Source: Bradyrhizobium arachidis (GTDB taxonomy: Bacteria; Pseudomonadota; Alphaproteobacteria; Rhizobiales; Xanthobacteraceae). Taken from it: a stretch of 64,000 bases of DNA. This document shows, piece by piece, positions 17,377 to 27,290 of this stretch. The notes under the pieces were generated by a model. The model worked only from the letters and a program-made list of their open reading frames with translations. It did no database searches and was not told the DNA's origin. Each line of letters starts with the position of its first letter. The first letter of the stretch is position 1. A program made the position numbers and the translations under genes. The stretch spans positions 6,696,001 through 6,760,000 of the forward strand of contig NZ_CP030050.1 of assembly GCF_015291705.1 (NCBI RefSeq), in the 5' to 3' direction.

Positions 17377-18498
17377 ATGGAACTGAATGACAAGCTGCTC
17401 TCGCTGGTGACGGACATCTACGATGCCTCGCTCGACGATTCCCGATGGACGACCACGCTTGGCAGCATCATCGATCTAGCGGGCGGCCAGAGCGGCGGTC
17501 TGGTCCGGATCGGGGCCGGCGGCGAGGCCGTGATCTCGCACGCCGTCGGCGTCGAGCCTACCTATATTCAGTCCTACATCGAAACCTACGAGCCATTCGA
17601 TCCGTCGCGCGGCGTGCTCCACGCGCCGGTCGGCCAGATCCAGACGATCCGGGACTGGATCGATGTCGACGAATTCTGGACGACCACGTTCTACAACGAA
17701 TGGACCCGGCCGCAGGGTCTCGAGGACGCCGCCAATATCCTGCTCGACAAGTCCGCCGACGGGATATCCCGCCTCTCGATCATGAAGGCCGGAGGTCCTG
17801 TCGATCGCAGGATGTACCAGGTGATCTCTTACCTCACGCCGCACATGCAGCGCGCGATGCTGGTCCGGCAGAAGCTCCAGCAGCAGAACGAACTCGGGAC
17901 GGCGTCGGCCCGGACGCTCGACGCCCTGCGAACCGCCGTCCTGCTGCTCGATGGCAACGGCCATATCACCCATTCCAATGAAAGCGCGCGGGAGCTTCTC
18001 GATGGCGCCGACGTGCTTCGCTCGGTCCACGGCCGGCTCGCGACGTCCGACCTCAATGCCGATCGTGTGCTGCGCCAGGCGCTGACGGGGACCGCTGTCG
18101 GCGACCGCGCGATGACGAGCGCGAGCATCTCGCTGCATCTGACGGCCCGCGACGGCTCGCATTATGTCGGGCATCTCCTGCCGCTGACCGCCGGGCGCCG
18201 GCAAATGTTCGGGGCCAGCTATGAGGCCTGCGCCGTCCTGTTCATCAGCAAGGCAACGATCGATACGATCGTCGCGCCCGACCTCATCCGCAAGCTGTTC
18301 AAGCTGACGCCGACCGAGCTGCGCGTCTTCCTCGCCATCGTCGAAATCGGCGGGGTTCCTGACGTAGCCAGAAGCATGGGCATCGCCAAAACGACCATCA
18401 AGACCCATCTCACCCGGATCTTCATCAAGACCGGCACCAAACGGCAGGCGGATCTGGTTCGGCTCATCGCGGCCTTTACACCGCCCATCAAGATCTGA
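17377..18498 (+). CDS. LuxR-family HTH transcriptional regulator
   Basis: This 373-residue protein has a C-terminal LuxR/GerE HTH at about residues 305-368 (FKLTPTELRVFLAIVEIGGV, ARSMGIAKTTIKTHLTRIFI, KTGTKRQADLVRLIAAF). The N-terminal 290 residues form an alpha/beta sensor region, including a PAS-like part near 185-285 (RTAVLLLDGNGHITHSNESA). No transmembrane or response-receiver motif. An unusual direct repeat, CAATGGAACTG at 17359 and 17375, overlaps the start region; ATG 17377 is the in-frame one. It separates the two ICMT-like sequences. Signal unknown. Confidence 0.85.
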   Translation: MELNDKLLSLVTDIYDASLDDSRWTTTLGSIIDLAGGQSGGLVRIGAGGEAVISHAVGVEPTYIQSYIETYEPFDPSRGVLHAPVGQIQTIRDWIDVDEFWTTTFYNEWTRPQGLEDAANILLDKSADGISRLSIMKAGGPVDRRMYQVISYLTPHMQRAMLVRQKLQQQNELGTASARTLDALRTAVLLLDGNGHITHSNESARELLDGADVLRSVHGRLATSDLNADRVLRQALTGTAVGDRAMTSASISLHLTARDGSHYVGHLLPLTAGRRQMFGASYEACAVLFISKATIDTIVAPDLIRKLFKLTPTELRVFLAIVEIGGVPDVARSMGIAKTTIKTHLTRIFIKTGTKRQADLVRLIAAFTPPIKI

Positions 18499-18575
18499 AG
18501 CCGGCCCATCGCATCGGCCGCATGTTTGCCGGAAAAAATCGCTATACAACAGTCCGGGATGGAGCCGGATCGAGC

Positions 18576-19250
18576 ATGATCGCCCGACTGCTGTTGCAGA
18601 ACACGATCTTCACCGTCGCGATGGGCGCATTGCTGTTCGCTTGCGCCGGGACCTTGCACTGGCCTTCGGCCTGGGTGTTCCTCGTCACCTCTGCCTTGCT
18701 CGGCCCGCTCTGTGGCTGGTGGCTCTACCGGCTCGACCCGGCGCTGCTCGCCGAACGTCTGCGTCCGGTCATCCAGCGGGACCAGCCGCCCGCCGACAAG
18801 GCGTTCATCACAGTGTTCATCGTTGCGATGCTGGCCTGGCTGGTCGCGATGGGCCTCGACCGGCGGCTGCTTGCATCCGACGTACCGCTCGCCCTGCAGA
18901 TCCTCGGCTTCGTGTTGTTCGTGCTCTGCATGCTGTTCACGATGTGGGTGTTCCGCGAGAACTCGTTCGCGGCGCCCGTGGTGAAGCTGCAAGCCGAGCG
19001 CGCACAGCGGGTGATCTCGACGGGTCCCTACGCTCATGTGCGCCATCCCATGTACAGCGGCATGGTCCTGTTCTTCGCGGGCCTCCCGCTGCTGCTTGGC
19101 TCGTGGTGGGGACTTGCGATGGCGCCCCTCTTCCTCGCGCTGTTTGCGGTCCGCATCGGAATCGAGGAGCGCACGCTGCGCGAGGGCTTGCCGGGCTATG
19201 CCGATTATGCGGCGCGAGTGCACTACCGTTTGCTGCCGGGCGTGTGGTGA
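18576..19250 (+). CDS. isoprenylcysteine carboxylmethyltransferase-family membrane protein
   Basis: The 224-residue protein has about five membrane helices and the ICMT/PEMT C-terminal signature ISTGPYAHVRHPMYSGMVLF (about residues 148-167) followed by GIEERTLREGLPGYADYAAR. These form the SAM-binding and active-site region of the family. In bacteria the substrate is unknown; membrane lipids or small isoprenoid thiols are possible. ATG 18576 is preferred to 18522, which lacks a hydrophobic start. A decayed copy lies upstream at 17092-17215. Confidence 0.85.
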   Translation: MIARLLLQNTIFTVAMGALLFACAGTLHWPSAWVFLVTSALLGPLCGWWLYRLDPALLAERLRPVIQRDQPPADKAFITVFIVAMLAWLVAMGLDRRLLASDVPLALQILGFVLFVLCMLFTMWVFRENSFAAPVVKLQAERAQRVISTGPYAHVRHPMYSGMVLFFAGLPLLLGSWWGLAMAPLFLALFAVRIGIEERTLREGLPGYADYAARVHYRLLPGVW

Positions 19251-19501
19251 GCGCGCATCACGCCTCAGCACCCTAAACGGAAAAACGCTGCCCTCCTTCG
19301 ATCGACTGACGTCGCCGGATGCGAGCCTCGCTAGAGGAAACGCGCACCCACACAACGAAAGACGCGACAATGTTCTGCAAGCCGCCCTGTCCCGACGAGC
19401 ACGACCTTGCGCCCGATGAGTCAAGCGAGCGGGCTGGTCACGATCGCTCACAATTTGCCGGAAGCCATCAGGTTTTCGGGCGCTTGATCGCGCCCGAAAC
19501 G

Positions 19502-19546
19502 GCCGGTCCGGAACGGGGGCTGCCGCCAGCTTCCGTCCGGACCGGC
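19502..19546. terminator. 11-bp hairpin at the GST 3' end
   Basis: Arms GCCGGTCCGGA (19502-19512) and TCCGGACCGGC (19536-19546) touch the last base of the GST stop codon. A clear T-tract is absent, so it may act as a weak or factor-dependent terminator or an mRNA-stabilising stem. Confidence 0.45.
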
Positions 19547-20253
19547 TAATTGTCGAGCTCGCGATAGCGGCGGAAGATGCCCTGCTCGTTGAAGGGAATG
19601 CGGCGCTCGCTTGCGAGATAGGCTTTGATGTTCGGCCGCGCGGCGATCCGGTCGTGCAGGCCGACGAGACCCGGAATATCCGTCTCGAACGCCTTCATGC
19701 GCTTCGGAAACGCGTAGCGCAGCCCGGCGACGATCTGGAACAGCGAGAGATCGACGTAAGTGAGCCGGCGGCCGGTGACGTAAGTGCCGCCATTGCCGGC
19801 GAGCAGCTGCTCGAAATAGCCGAGATATTTCGGCACGCGCTCGTCCCAGAAGTCGGCGGTGCGCTTCTTCGCGGCCGGCCGCGCGTCCTCGTAATATAGC
19901 GAAGGTCCGAGCGGATGATGGGTGTCATGGATCTCGACTACGAGATCGGTGATGGTGAGCTGAAGCTGGTGCACCCAGAGCTGGCCTGCTTCCGTCTTCG
20001 GTGCGAGGCCGTGGCGGCTGCCGAGATAGAGCAGGATGTTCGCGGTCTGGCCGATGACGAGCTTGCCGGCTTTGAGGAACGGCGGCGCAAAGGGCGGGGT
20101 GCCGCCATCCGCGTCCATCATCTTCATCATCGCACTGGTGCCGCGCGGCCCCCGCGCGACGTCGACGTAAGCGGCCCCTGCCTCCTCCAGCGCCAGCCGC
20201 ACATATTCGCCGCGGCCCTGGATCTCGGGCCAATAGTAGAGCTCGTATTTCAT
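19546..20253 (-). CDS. glutathione S-transferase
   Basis: The 235-residue cytosolic protein has an N-terminal thioredoxin-fold domain (MKYELYYWPEIQGRGEYVRL, then the cis-Pro segment TPPFAPPFL and IGQTANILLYLGSRHGL) and an all-helical C-terminal domain (TYVDLSLFQIVAGLRYAFPK). The Tyr-Tyr-Trp start suggests a sigma- or alpha-like Tyr-type active site. It would conjugate glutathione to electrophiles or bind hydrophobic ligands. ATG 20253 is chosen because the fold begins there. Confidence 0.9.
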   Translation of the reverse strand: MKYELYYWPEIQGRGEYVRLALEEAGAAYVDVARGPRGTSAMMKMMDADGGTPPFAPPFLKAGKLVIGQTANILLYLGSRHGLAPKTEAGQLWVHQLQLTITDLVVEIHDTHHPLGPSLYYEDARPAAKKRTADFWDERVPKYLGYFEQLLAGNGGTYVTGRRLTYVDLSLFQIVAGLRYAFPKRMKAFETDIPGLVGLHDRIAARPNIKAYLASERRIPFNEQGIFRRYRELDN

Positions 20254-20351
20254 GGGAGGGGTCCGTGAGCGTGAATGCTGCGGAACCAATGTAGCATGTG
20301 GCTCGGGGTTCCGTCAGGGCGAGACGGAACAGCCGCGCCACAAGCACACTG

Positions 20352-20509
20352 TCATTGCGAGCCAACGGGTCCGCGCGAAGCGCGGCCCGATGACAGGCTC
20401 CGCGAAGCAGTCCAGAATCTTTCCACAGAGGCAGTCTGGACTGCTTCGTCGCGGAGTCTGTCATCCGGCCCGCCGAAGGCGGGACCGGGTGGCTCCTCGC
20501 AATAACGGG
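20352..20509. repeat. CGTCATTGCGAG element, copy 2 (composite)
   Basis: This is a diverged, longer copy that starts TCATTGCGAG and ends CTCGCAATAACGG. The core AAGCAGTCCAGA/TCTGGACTGCTT is intact, but GC-rich inserts (GGTCCGCGCGAAGCGCGGCC, CGGCCCGCCGAAGGCGGG) sit in each arm. It looks like one element into which other short palindromes have been inserted. It lies between the GST and the lectin-like gene. Confidence 0.75.
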
Positions 20510-20513
20510 AGTC

Positions 20514-21194
20514 TCAATTCGCCGCGAAGCAATACAGCAGCCCGTCGCCGCCGGTGCTCTTCAGATCGGCCTGCGAGCAGCCGCCGTCGGGACCACGCGA
20601 GGGGTGAGAGCTGTTCCAGGACTTTGACGGCTCGTCATCGCGCAGACCCTTGCGATCCGCGTGACCGACGACGGCAGCGCCCTGCGTGCTCGACGTCCAG
20701 TTCTTGCAGGTCTTGTCGTCGCCGGCCGAAAACGCCGTGCCGTCGGGTTGCGTTCCCGTGAGGATGTCGTGCCGGTTCGGCGCATCGCCGGCGCCGTTGT
20801 TGACCTCGCCCTTCTCGCTGAGTGCCGTCTGCTTGGTGAGATTGTTGGCCGGACCATGCAGGTCGGCAACGTCCTTGGCGATGACCGTGCCCTTGGCATT
20901 CTGCCACGGTCCCTTGCCGATGCGATCGCGGGCGTTGACGGCCGGCTTGCCGTCGGCCGCCTGGGTCGAGAGATAGGCGCGCCAGGTCTTGGCACCGGCG
21001 CCGGCGGCCTGAGCGAGCCTCGCGCACTGCGCATCGGCTCCTTCCAGACCGCCAAGATCGGCGCCCTTGCCCGGGCCGCTGGAGGTCACGAAGAACGTCA
21101 TGTCAGCTGACTGCGCTTGCGCGGATGGCGCCGCGAGCAAGGCCAGCGTGAGCGCGAGCCCTGAAATCGTCACGGATCTCTCGATACGGATCAT
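20514..21194 (-). CDS. secreted lectin-like protein
   Basis: This is a 226-residue protein with a signal peptide (MIRIERSVTISGLALTLALL, then AAPSAQAQ). The mature domain contains DMTFFVTSSGPGKGADLGGL, ADAQCARLAQAAGAGAKTWR, AYLST, NARDRIGKGPWQNAKG and a C-terminal GGDGLLYCFAAN with several Cys residues. This order is that of the endostatin/C-type-lectin-fold proteins annotated as bacterial lectins. GGGAGGAC precedes ATG 21194. A role outside the cell or in the periplasm is inferred; the ligand is unknown. Confidence 0.75.
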   Translation of the reverse strand: MIRIERSVTISGLALTLALLAAPSAQAQSADMTFFVTSSGPGKGADLGGLEGADAQCARLAQAAGAGAKTWRAYLSTQAADGKPAVNARDRIGKGPWQNAKGTVIAKDVADLHGPANNLTKQTALSEKGEVNNGAGDAPNRHDILTGTQPDGTAFSAGDDKTCKNWTSSTQGAAVVGHADRKGLRDDEPSKSWNSSHPSRGPDGGCSQADLKSTGGDGLLYCFAAN

Positions 21195-21339
21195 CTTGTC
21201 CTCCCAGGAGTGTTTTTGGTTCGCCGCCTGACTCCAACCCGAGCCGCGCCCGCTTATTCCGATGCCGCGCTGCAAGACGCCCAAAAGAAAAGGGCGCCGT
21301 GCCGAAGCACGACGCCCTGGTTTCTCATCTCGTCCGCGA

Positions 21340-22326
21340 TCAGTTGGTCTGCTGGATCGCCGACAATTCCCAGCCGCCGCCCGGACGACGGGCGAAGGTC
21401 CAGATTTCGGTCGCCTCGCCCGGCTGCTCGCTGCCGGCGACGATCGCGCCGGTGTTGCGGTCGAGCGTCTTGTCGGTGAGCGCGAAGCGCAGCGCCACGG
21501 TGGCGTACTCGGTCTCGCCTTCGCGCCAGGCTTCCGCGAGGTCGCCCTGGAGCAGCTTCACGTTGGTGACCTTGTTCACGGCGTTCCGCGCACGGTTCTG
21601 GGCAAGGTCCTGCTCGAAATAGGAGACCATTTCCGGCGTCGCGAGCGTGTGCAGCTTGGCCACGTCCTCGTTCGACCAGGCGGTCTGGATATCGCCGAGC
21701 AGGCGCTCGAACGCCTCATAGTCGTCGGGCTTGATCTCGAGCGGCGCATTGTTGTGGGCGCCGAAGCCGAAGCCGCCGAGACCACCGCCAAGTCCGCCAC
21801 CGAGGCCGCTGCGATAGTTCGTCTGCGGTCCGGGACCTGCGCCTGCGTCAGCATTGGCATAGGCCGCCTGCGGACTGTGGCGGCGCTGCCACCACGACAT
21901 CGCCAGCCGCACCACGAACACCACGAGCACGATCTGGATGATCAGGCCGAGGATCGAGGACAGGCCGCCGAGGCCGCCGAACAGGCCGCCGCCGAACAGC
22001 ATGCCGAGCAGGCCTGCGCCTAGGAAGCCGGCCGCAAGGCCGCCGAGGAAGCCGCCGCCGCGGCCGAACAGGCCGCCACGCGCCGGCGCGGCCGAATTCA
22101 TGCCTGCGCCCGGCTGGGTGTAGGTGCGGTTGAACTGCGAGGTCGAGCCCGGCGCGGTCGTGGTTGACGGCGGCGCCGAATAGGTCCGCGAGCCGCGCGA
22201 CCCCGACGACATGCCGCCGCCGACGCGCGCATCGGCAGACGAGATGGCGAGCGCGGTCGGCAGCGCAAGCGCCAGCACGACAGCGATCGTCTTGAAAAGA
22301 CTGCGGGAGCGTTGCGAGAAATTCAT
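21340..22326 (-). CDS. Tim44-domain membrane protein
   Basis: The 328-residue protein begins with a signal or anchor segment (MNFSQRSRSLFKTIAVVLAL), then a Gly/Phe/Leu-rich low-complexity hydrophobic region (about 84-145). The C-terminal Tim44-like domain spans about 190-325 (DDYEAFERLLGDIQTAWSNE, PEMVSYFEQDLAQN, DLAEAWREGETEYATVALRF). Bacterial relatives sit in the inner membrane and may help membrane-protein biogenesis; this is inferred from the family. It lies upstream of the lectin-like gene with about 145 bp between. Confidence 0.85.
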   Translation of the reverse strand: MNFSQRSRSLFKTIAVVLALALPTALAISSADARVGGGMSSGSRGSRTYSAPPSTTTAPGSTSQFNRTYTQPGAGMNSAAPARGGLFGRGGGFLGGLAAGFLGAGLLGMLFGGGLFGGLGGLSSILGLIIQIVLVVFVVRLAMSWWQRRHSPQAAYANADAGAGPGPQTNYRSGLGGGLGGGLGGFGFGAHNNAPLEIKPDDYEAFERLLGDIQTAWSNEDVAKLHTLATPEMVSYFEQDLAQNRARNAVNKVTNVKLLQGDLAEAWREGETEYATVALRFALTDKTLDRNTGAIVAGSEQPGEATEIWTFARRPGGGWELSAIQQTN

Positions 22327-22550
22327 GTGCGTTTCCCAAATCCCCGGCATGGGGACGTGCCCCTAAGATGGGCAGACTTCCCGAAAAGTGAAGACGGTTT
22401 CGGAACCCACAGCTGCGGCCCTCAGTCGCGGGGATGTGGCAAAAGCCCATATTTGGCGGGGGTTTGCCGGGGTGGCGCGAGGGAACCGTGGTCGCGGGTT
22501 ACCACTGGCTTAACGAGGTGAATTCCGCTTTTGCCCGTGAGTGCGGACTC

Positions 22551-22637
22551 CGTCATTGCGAGGGGCCCTTGCGACGAAGCAATCCAAAGTCTTCCCGCGG
22601 AGGGATTCTGGATTGCTTCGCTACGCTCGCAATGACG
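22551..22637. repeat. CGTCATTGCGAG element, copy 3
   Basis: The 87-bp inverted repeat starts CGTCATTGCGAG and ends CTCGCAATGACG, with inner AAGCAATCCA/GGATTGCTT arms around CTTCCCGCGG. It is between the Tim44-domain gene and the 3' end of cckA. Confidence 0.85.
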
Positions 22638-22672
22638 GAGCATTGCAGAAGCGGCGCAGCGCCTCTTAGCCC

Positions 22673-25261
22673 TCACCCCTGCTTCGTCATCGTCTCCTTC
22701 ACCGCCGCCACGAGCTGGCTGAGGGTGAACGGCTTTGGCAGGAAGTCGAACTGCTGGCCCTCGGGCAGGCTCTTCTCGAACGCGTCCTCGGCGTAGCCGG
22801 AGACGAAGATGAACTTGATGTCGGGATTCTTCTCGCGCATTGCCTTGAGCAGCGTCGGGCCGTCCATCTCTGGCATCACGACGTCGGAGACGACGAGATC
22901 GATCGCACCGCTCTGCTCGTCCAGCACCTCCATGGCTTCGACGCCGTTCTCGGCCTCGACCACGGTGTAGCCGCGCGAGCGCAGGCCGCGGGCGTTGAGC
23001 GCGCGCAGGCCCTCTTCGTCCTCGACGAGAAGAATCGTGCCCTGCCCGGTGAGATCGGTACGGGGCTTCGCCTCCGCGGCCGCGGGCGCGGCCTCCTTCG
23101 CGGCGCCATTGGTGGCGCTGACGGCCGTGGCCGGCGGCTGCTCCACCTGCACCTCCGCCTCGGGATGATGGCGCGGCAGGAAGATGTGGAACGAGGTACC
23201 CTGCCCCGGCTCCGAGTCCACGTAAATGAAGCCGCCGGTCTGCTTGACGATGCCGTAGACGGTGGAGAGACCGAGGCCGGTGCCTTTGCCCACCTCTTTC
23301 GTCGAGAAGAACGGCTCGAAGATCTTGTCGCGGATGTCGGCGGGAATGCCGGTGCCGGTGTCGGCGACCTCGATCCGCACGTAGTCCGCGGCCGGCATGC
23401 CCTTATAGGCGAGCTTGGCTGCTTCCTCGGCGGTGACGTTGGCGGTGCGGATGATCAGCTTGCCGCCGTCGGGCATGGCGTCGCGCGCATTCACCGCGAG
23501 GTTGACGATGACCTGCTCGAACTGGGAGACGTCGACCTTGACCGGCCAGAGATCGCGGCCGTGGATGGTCTCGTGCTTGACCTTTTCGCCGATCAGCCGG
23601 CGCAGCAGCATGGCAAGGTCGGACAGCGCGTCGCCGAGATCGAGCACCTGCGGCCGCAGCGTCTGCCGCCGCGAGAACGCCAGCAGCTGCCGCACCAATG
23701 TGGCGGCGCGCGTCGCGTTCTGCTTGATCTGCATGATGTCCTGGAACGACGGATCGGTCGGCTTGTGCGCGTTCAGCAGGAAGTCGTTCGCCATCATGAT
23801 GGCGGAGAGCACGTTGTTGAAGTCGTGCGCGATGCCGCCGGCGAGCTGGCCGACCGTCTCCATCTTCTGCGACTGGTTGATCTGGTTTTCCAGCGCACGC
23901 CGCTCGGTGGTCTCGAGCATGTGCACGATGGCCGCTTCCGCCTCGTTCTCGGCGGCGTCCACCGGCGTGACGAAGAATTGGCCCCAGCGCTCCTTGGTGC
24001 CTTCCAGCGCCACCTCGACCGGCGCGACGTCGGCCTGGCCGTCGGCGGCCTGGTTGATGGCCGCGATCAGGAGCTGGCGGTCGCGCGAATTGACCGCGCG
24101 GAAGATCGACTTGGAGGCGCTGTCGAGGCCGAGCGCCTGGCCGAGCTTGGCGTAGCGCGCGTTCGCCCGCACGACATTTCCGGCGCGATCGACGGTGGCG
24201 ATCGCCATCGGCGTGTGGTCGAAGAAGCGCATGAAGCGCACTTCGGCGGCCCGATCGGGATCGCTGCGCTCGTCGCGGGCGCGGCTGATGACGAGCGTGC
24301 GCGACGGCCCCGGCGCGCCGTCGGCGCCGAAAGCAAGCTTGTGATAGAGCCGCACCGGCATGGTCTTGCCGGTACGCATGCGCAGATCGATGTCGAAGAC
24401 CTCGGTCTTCACCTCGCCCGGAACCGCCACGATCGCGGTGAGCAGCGAGGCGCCGTCGCCGGAGACGATGTCGGAGAGCTTCAACCCGCCGGAACCGATC
24501 TCGGCGAGGTCGTAGTCGAGCCAGTTCGCCAGCGTCGCGTTGACATAGGCAAGCTCGCCGGCCGGATTGACCGAGAAGAAGCCGCAAGGCGCGTGATCGA
24601 GATATTCGATCGCGTGCTGGAGCTCCTGGAACACGTCCTCCTGGCGCTCGCGGTCGCGGGTGATGTCGGCGATCGACCACACCGCGTATTTCGCCTCGCG
24701 CTTGCCGCTGCCGAGCGGACGTACCCGCATCCGCAGCCAGCGGCCCTGGCTGCCCTCGTGCCCGGAGATGCGCACCTCTTCCTGCTGCCGCTTGCCCTCG
24801 CGGGCAGCCTTCAGCAGGCGGAATACGGCCTCGGAAACGTCAGGGTTGCCGATAAAGACGCGCTCGACGGGCCGCACGTCCTGCGGACCGGCAGCGCCCG
24901 TCAACGTCAGATAGGCCGCGTTGGAATAGACCACATGGCCGCGCGGATCGGTCACGGCGAGGCCGTCGAAGGCATGATCGGAGATGCGGGCGATGATGGG
25001 ATCGTCGAGATTACGGTCGGCGAAGCGGATGATGCCGGCGGCGAAGGCGAACAGGTTGAACAGGCCGACCATCGCCAGCACGGCGAGGATGCCGAGGATG
25101 TAGGGCTGCGCCTGCGCGCGCCCGAGCGTCATCAGCCCGATGGCGACCGCGACGAGACCGGCGGCCACCAGCAGCACCAGCGCAATGCTGCCCGAGCGCG
25201 GCGACGGCTCGTGCGCCGCAACGGGCTCGCGTGTGAGGTCGTGGTTGGTCTCAGCAGTCAT
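22673..25261 (-). CDS. cckA: cell cycle hybrid histidine kinase CckA
   Basis: This is an 862-residue protein with two N-terminal membrane helices (about 25-45 and 52-75), PAS domains (about 90-200, 215-330 and 345-450), and a HisKA dimerisation domain with [17 protein letters not shown] (phospho-His near 480). The ATPase has [20 protein letters not shown] (near 660). A C-terminal receiver (about 740-860) has [11 protein letters not shown] and [12 protein letters not shown], where the Asp in VSDVV accepts phosphate. It feeds phosphate via ChpT to CtrA, the master regulator whose boxes precede the flagellar genes here. It lies next to flhB, about 150 bp downstream of its stop. Confidence 0.93.
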   Translation of the reverse strand: MTAETNHDLTREPVAAHEPSPRSGSIALVLLVAAGLVAVAIGLMTLGRAQAQPYILGILAVLAMVGLFNLFAFAAGIIRFADRNLDDPIIARISDHAFDGLAVTDPRGHVVYSNAAYLTLTGAAGPQDVRPVERVFIGNPDVSEAVFRLLKAAREGKRQQEEVRISGHEGSQGRWLRMRVRPLGSGKREAKYAVWSIADITRDRERQEDVFQELQHAIEYLDHAPCGFFSVNPAGELAYVNATLANWLDYDLAEIGSGGLKLSDIVSGDGASLLTAIVAVPGEVKTEVFDIDLRMRTGKTMPVRLYHKLAFGADGAPGPSRTLVISRARDERSDPDRAAEVRFMRFFDHTPMAIATVDRAGNVVRANARYAKLGQALGLDSASKSIFRAVNSRDRQLLIAAINQAADGQADVAPVEVALEGTKERWGQFFVTPVDAAENEAEAAIVHMLETTERRALENQINQSQKMETVGQLAGGIAHDFNNVLSAIMMANDFLLNAHKPTDPSFQDIMQIKQNATRAATLVRQLLAFSRRQTLRPQVLDLGDALSDLAMLLRRLIGEKVKHETIHGRDLWPVKVDVSQFEQVIVNLAVNARDAMPDGGKLIIRTANVTAEEAAKLAYKGMPAADYVRIEVADTGTGIPADIRDKIFEPFFSTKEVGKGTGLGLSTVYGIVKQTGGFIYVDSEPGQGTSFHIFLPRHHPEAEVQVEQPPATAVSATNGAAKEAAPAAAEAKPRTDLTGQGTILLVEDEEGLRALNARGLRSRGYTVVEAENGVEAMEVLDEQSGAIDLVVSDVVMPEMDGPTLLKAMREKNPDIKFIFVSGYAEDAFEKSLPEGQQFDFLPKPFTLSQLVAAVKETMTKQG

Positions 25262-25415
25262 CTCAAGCTGGCGCAGCCTGTTGGCAGAGAATCAACGCGC
25301 CGCCGCGCGCACGGGGCCTTCCCTGCCTCAATCGGACCCGGAGGCGCAAGGGCAGCAGGGGCGAAAGGTACGCTGATTCCCAGATTACGGCCATTTCCGG
25401 TACTTTTCGGGTGTT

Positions 25416-26495
25416 TTATCCCCGCCCGGCGCCGAATCCGCGCTTCAGCCGCATGACGTAGCCGATGACTTCGGCCACCGCATGGTAGTGCTCGGTCGGG
25501 ATTTCCTGGTCGATATCGACGGTGGCGTAGAGCGCGCGGGCCAGCGGCACGTTCTCGACGATCGGGATGTCGTGCTCGCGCGCGATCTCCCGGATCTTGA
25601 AGGCGAGGTTGTCGACGCCCTTGGCGACGCAGATCGGCGCCGACATGCCGCGCTCGTAGGACAGCGCCACCGAATAGTGGGTCGGGTTGGTGATGATCAC
25701 GGAGGCCTTGGGAACCGCGGCCATCATGCGCTTCTTGGAACGCTGCTGGCGCAATTGCCTGAGCTTGCCCTTGATGTGCGGGTCGCCTTCGGACTGCTTG
25801 AACTCTTCCTTGATCTCCTGGAGCGACATCTTCTGCCGCTGGAACCAGCTGCGATACTGGAAGAAATAGTCGCCGATCGCGATGATCGCGAGCGCCGCGA
25901 CCACCGCCCCGAGCAGATGGATGGTCATGCTGGTGGTAGCGCCCAGCATGGCGGCCGGATCGAGCTTGACCATCGCCTCCATGCGATGCCGCTCCGGCCA
26001 TAGGACTATGGTCATAACCGCGCCGAGCACGACGAGCTTGCCGAGCCCCTTGAGGAAGTTCGCCGCCGCCTGCTTGCCGAAGATGCGCTTGAAGCCCTCG
26101 GCGGGCGAGAGCTTGCTGAACTTCGGCTTGAGGGATTCGGCCGACCACACCAGGCGGTGCTGGAGCATGTTGCCGGCAATCGCCGCCAGCACGAGCATCA
26201 AGAGCGGCACGCCGACCGCGGCGAGCACGGCGAACTCGATCTGCTGCATCAGCGCGAGCAGGTTCCTGCCGTCGGTCCTGATCATCCAGGAATTGGCGAG
26301 CAGGTTGCGCATCGGCGTCACCAGCCCGCTGCCGACCGATCCCGAAAAGGTCGAGACCACGAGCGTGCCGCCCGCGATCATGAACCAGGTATTGATCTCC
26401 TGGCTTTTCGCAACGTCGCCGCGTTCGAGCGCCTCGTCGAGGCGCTTTTGTGTCGGGTCTTCTGTTTGACTTTCGGGATCGTTGTCTTCCGCCAT
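25416..26495 (-). CDS. flhB: flagellar type III export switch protein FlhB
   Basis: The 359-residue protein has four membrane helices (about 30-50, 85-110, 140-165 and 180-210) and a cytoplasmic C-terminal domain. The autocleavage motif NPTH is present in VIITNPTHYSVALSYERGM (about residue 270). FlhB controls the switch from rod/hook to filament export. It is the last gene of flgB-flgC-fliE-fliQ-fliR-flhB, 7 bp after fliR, and is followed by cckA. Confidence 0.96.
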   Translation of the reverse strand: MAEDNDPESQTEDPTQKRLDEALERGDVAKSQEINTWFMIAGGTLVVSTFSGSVGSGLVTPMRNLLANSWMIRTDGRNLLALMQQIEFAVLAAVGVPLLMLVLAAIAGNMLQHRLVWSAESLKPKFSKLSPAEGFKRIFGKQAAANFLKGLGKLVVLGAVMTIVLWPERHRMEAMVKLDPAAMLGATTSMTIHLLGAVVAALAIIAIGDYFFQYRSWFQRQKMSLQEIKEEFKQSEGDPHIKGKLRQLRQQRSKKRMMAAVPKASVIITNPTHYSVALSYERGMSAPICVAKGVDNLAFKIREIAREHDIPIVENVPLARALYATVDIDQEIPTEHYHAVAEVIGYVMRLKRGFGAGRG

Positions 26496-26502
26496 CGATC
26501 AC

Positions 26503-27273
26503 CTATTTGAGCGGCATCATCTGGTGCATGACACCGATGAAGTAATCCAGATACGTGCCCATCATCGCGGTGAGCACCACGGCGAGCACCAGGAAGCCCG
26601 CGAAGATCGACAGCGGCACCCCGACGAAGTAGACCTGCATCTGCGGCATCAGCCGCGCCAGCACACCGAGCCCAATATTGAAGACGAGGCCGAACACCAG
26701 GAACGGCCCGGAGAGCTGCAAGCCCAGGCGGAACGCGGCGGCGAAGGCGCGCGTCGCCAGCGAAGCGACATCGCCGCTCGACACGGTCTCACCAGGCGAG
26801 AAAATTGAGTAGCTGTCGTTCAGCGCCGCGATCACGAGGTGATGGCTGTCGGTGGCGAACAGCAGCGTGACGCCGAGCATGGTCAGGAAGTTGCCGACCA
26901 GCACGCCCTGCTGGCCCTGTGTCGGATCGACCGAGGTGACGAAGCCGAGCCCCATCTGCTGCGCGATCACAGAGCCGGCGACTTGCAGGGCCGACAGCGT
27001 CACCCGCGCGGTCGCGCCCAGCACGATGCCGATCACGATCTCATGCAGCATCAGCACCAGAAGCGGCGCCAGCGATCCCATGTCGACATGATAGGCATTG
27101 CGGTGCAACGGCAGGATGATCAGCGTGAGCAGCAGCGCGATCGACAGTTTTATGCGCGTCGGGATGTTGGTCTCGCCGAGGCCTGGCAGCAGCATCACCA
27201 TCGCGCCGACCCGGGCGAAGGCGAGCATGAAGGACGCGGCGAGCGCCGGCAGCAGCGAGACGTCGATGCGCAT
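26503..27273 (-). CDS. fliR: flagellar export gate protein FliR
   Basis: This 256-residue protein is hydrophobic throughout, with six predicted helices. It starts MRIDVSLLPALAASFMLAFA and has the family segments GAMVMLLPGLGETNIPTRIK and ALQVAGSVIAQQMGLGFVTS. FliR forms the export gate with FliP and FliQ. Downstream neighbour flhB is 7 bp away, upstream fliQ 17 bp. Confidence 0.95.
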   Translation of the reverse strand: MRIDVSLLPALAASFMLAFARVGAMVMLLPGLGETNIPTRIKLSIALLLTLIILPLHRNAYHVDMGSLAPLLVLMLHEIVIGIVLGATARVTLSALQVAGSVIAQQMGLGFVTSVDPTQGQQGVLVGNFLTMLGVTLLFATDSHHLVIAALNDSYSIFSPGETVSSGDVASLATRAFAAAFRLGLQLSGPFLVFGLVFNIGLGVLARLMPQMQVYFVGVPLSIFAGFLVLAVVLTAMMGTYLDYFIGVMHQMMPLK

Positions 27274-27290
27274 GACGGGCGCATTGTGCC

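Noticed and set aside
19370..19549. Plus-strand ORF of 59 residues (MFCKPPCPDEHDL...) between the ICMT-like and GST genes
   Set aside because: Weak ribosome site, no recognised family, and its end lies in the hairpin at the GST 3' end. It could be real but cannot be supported.
23165..25456. 763-codon plus-strand ORF opposite cckA
   Set aside because: Antisense shadow in high-GC sequence, with His/Arg/Asp-rich composition and no domain.
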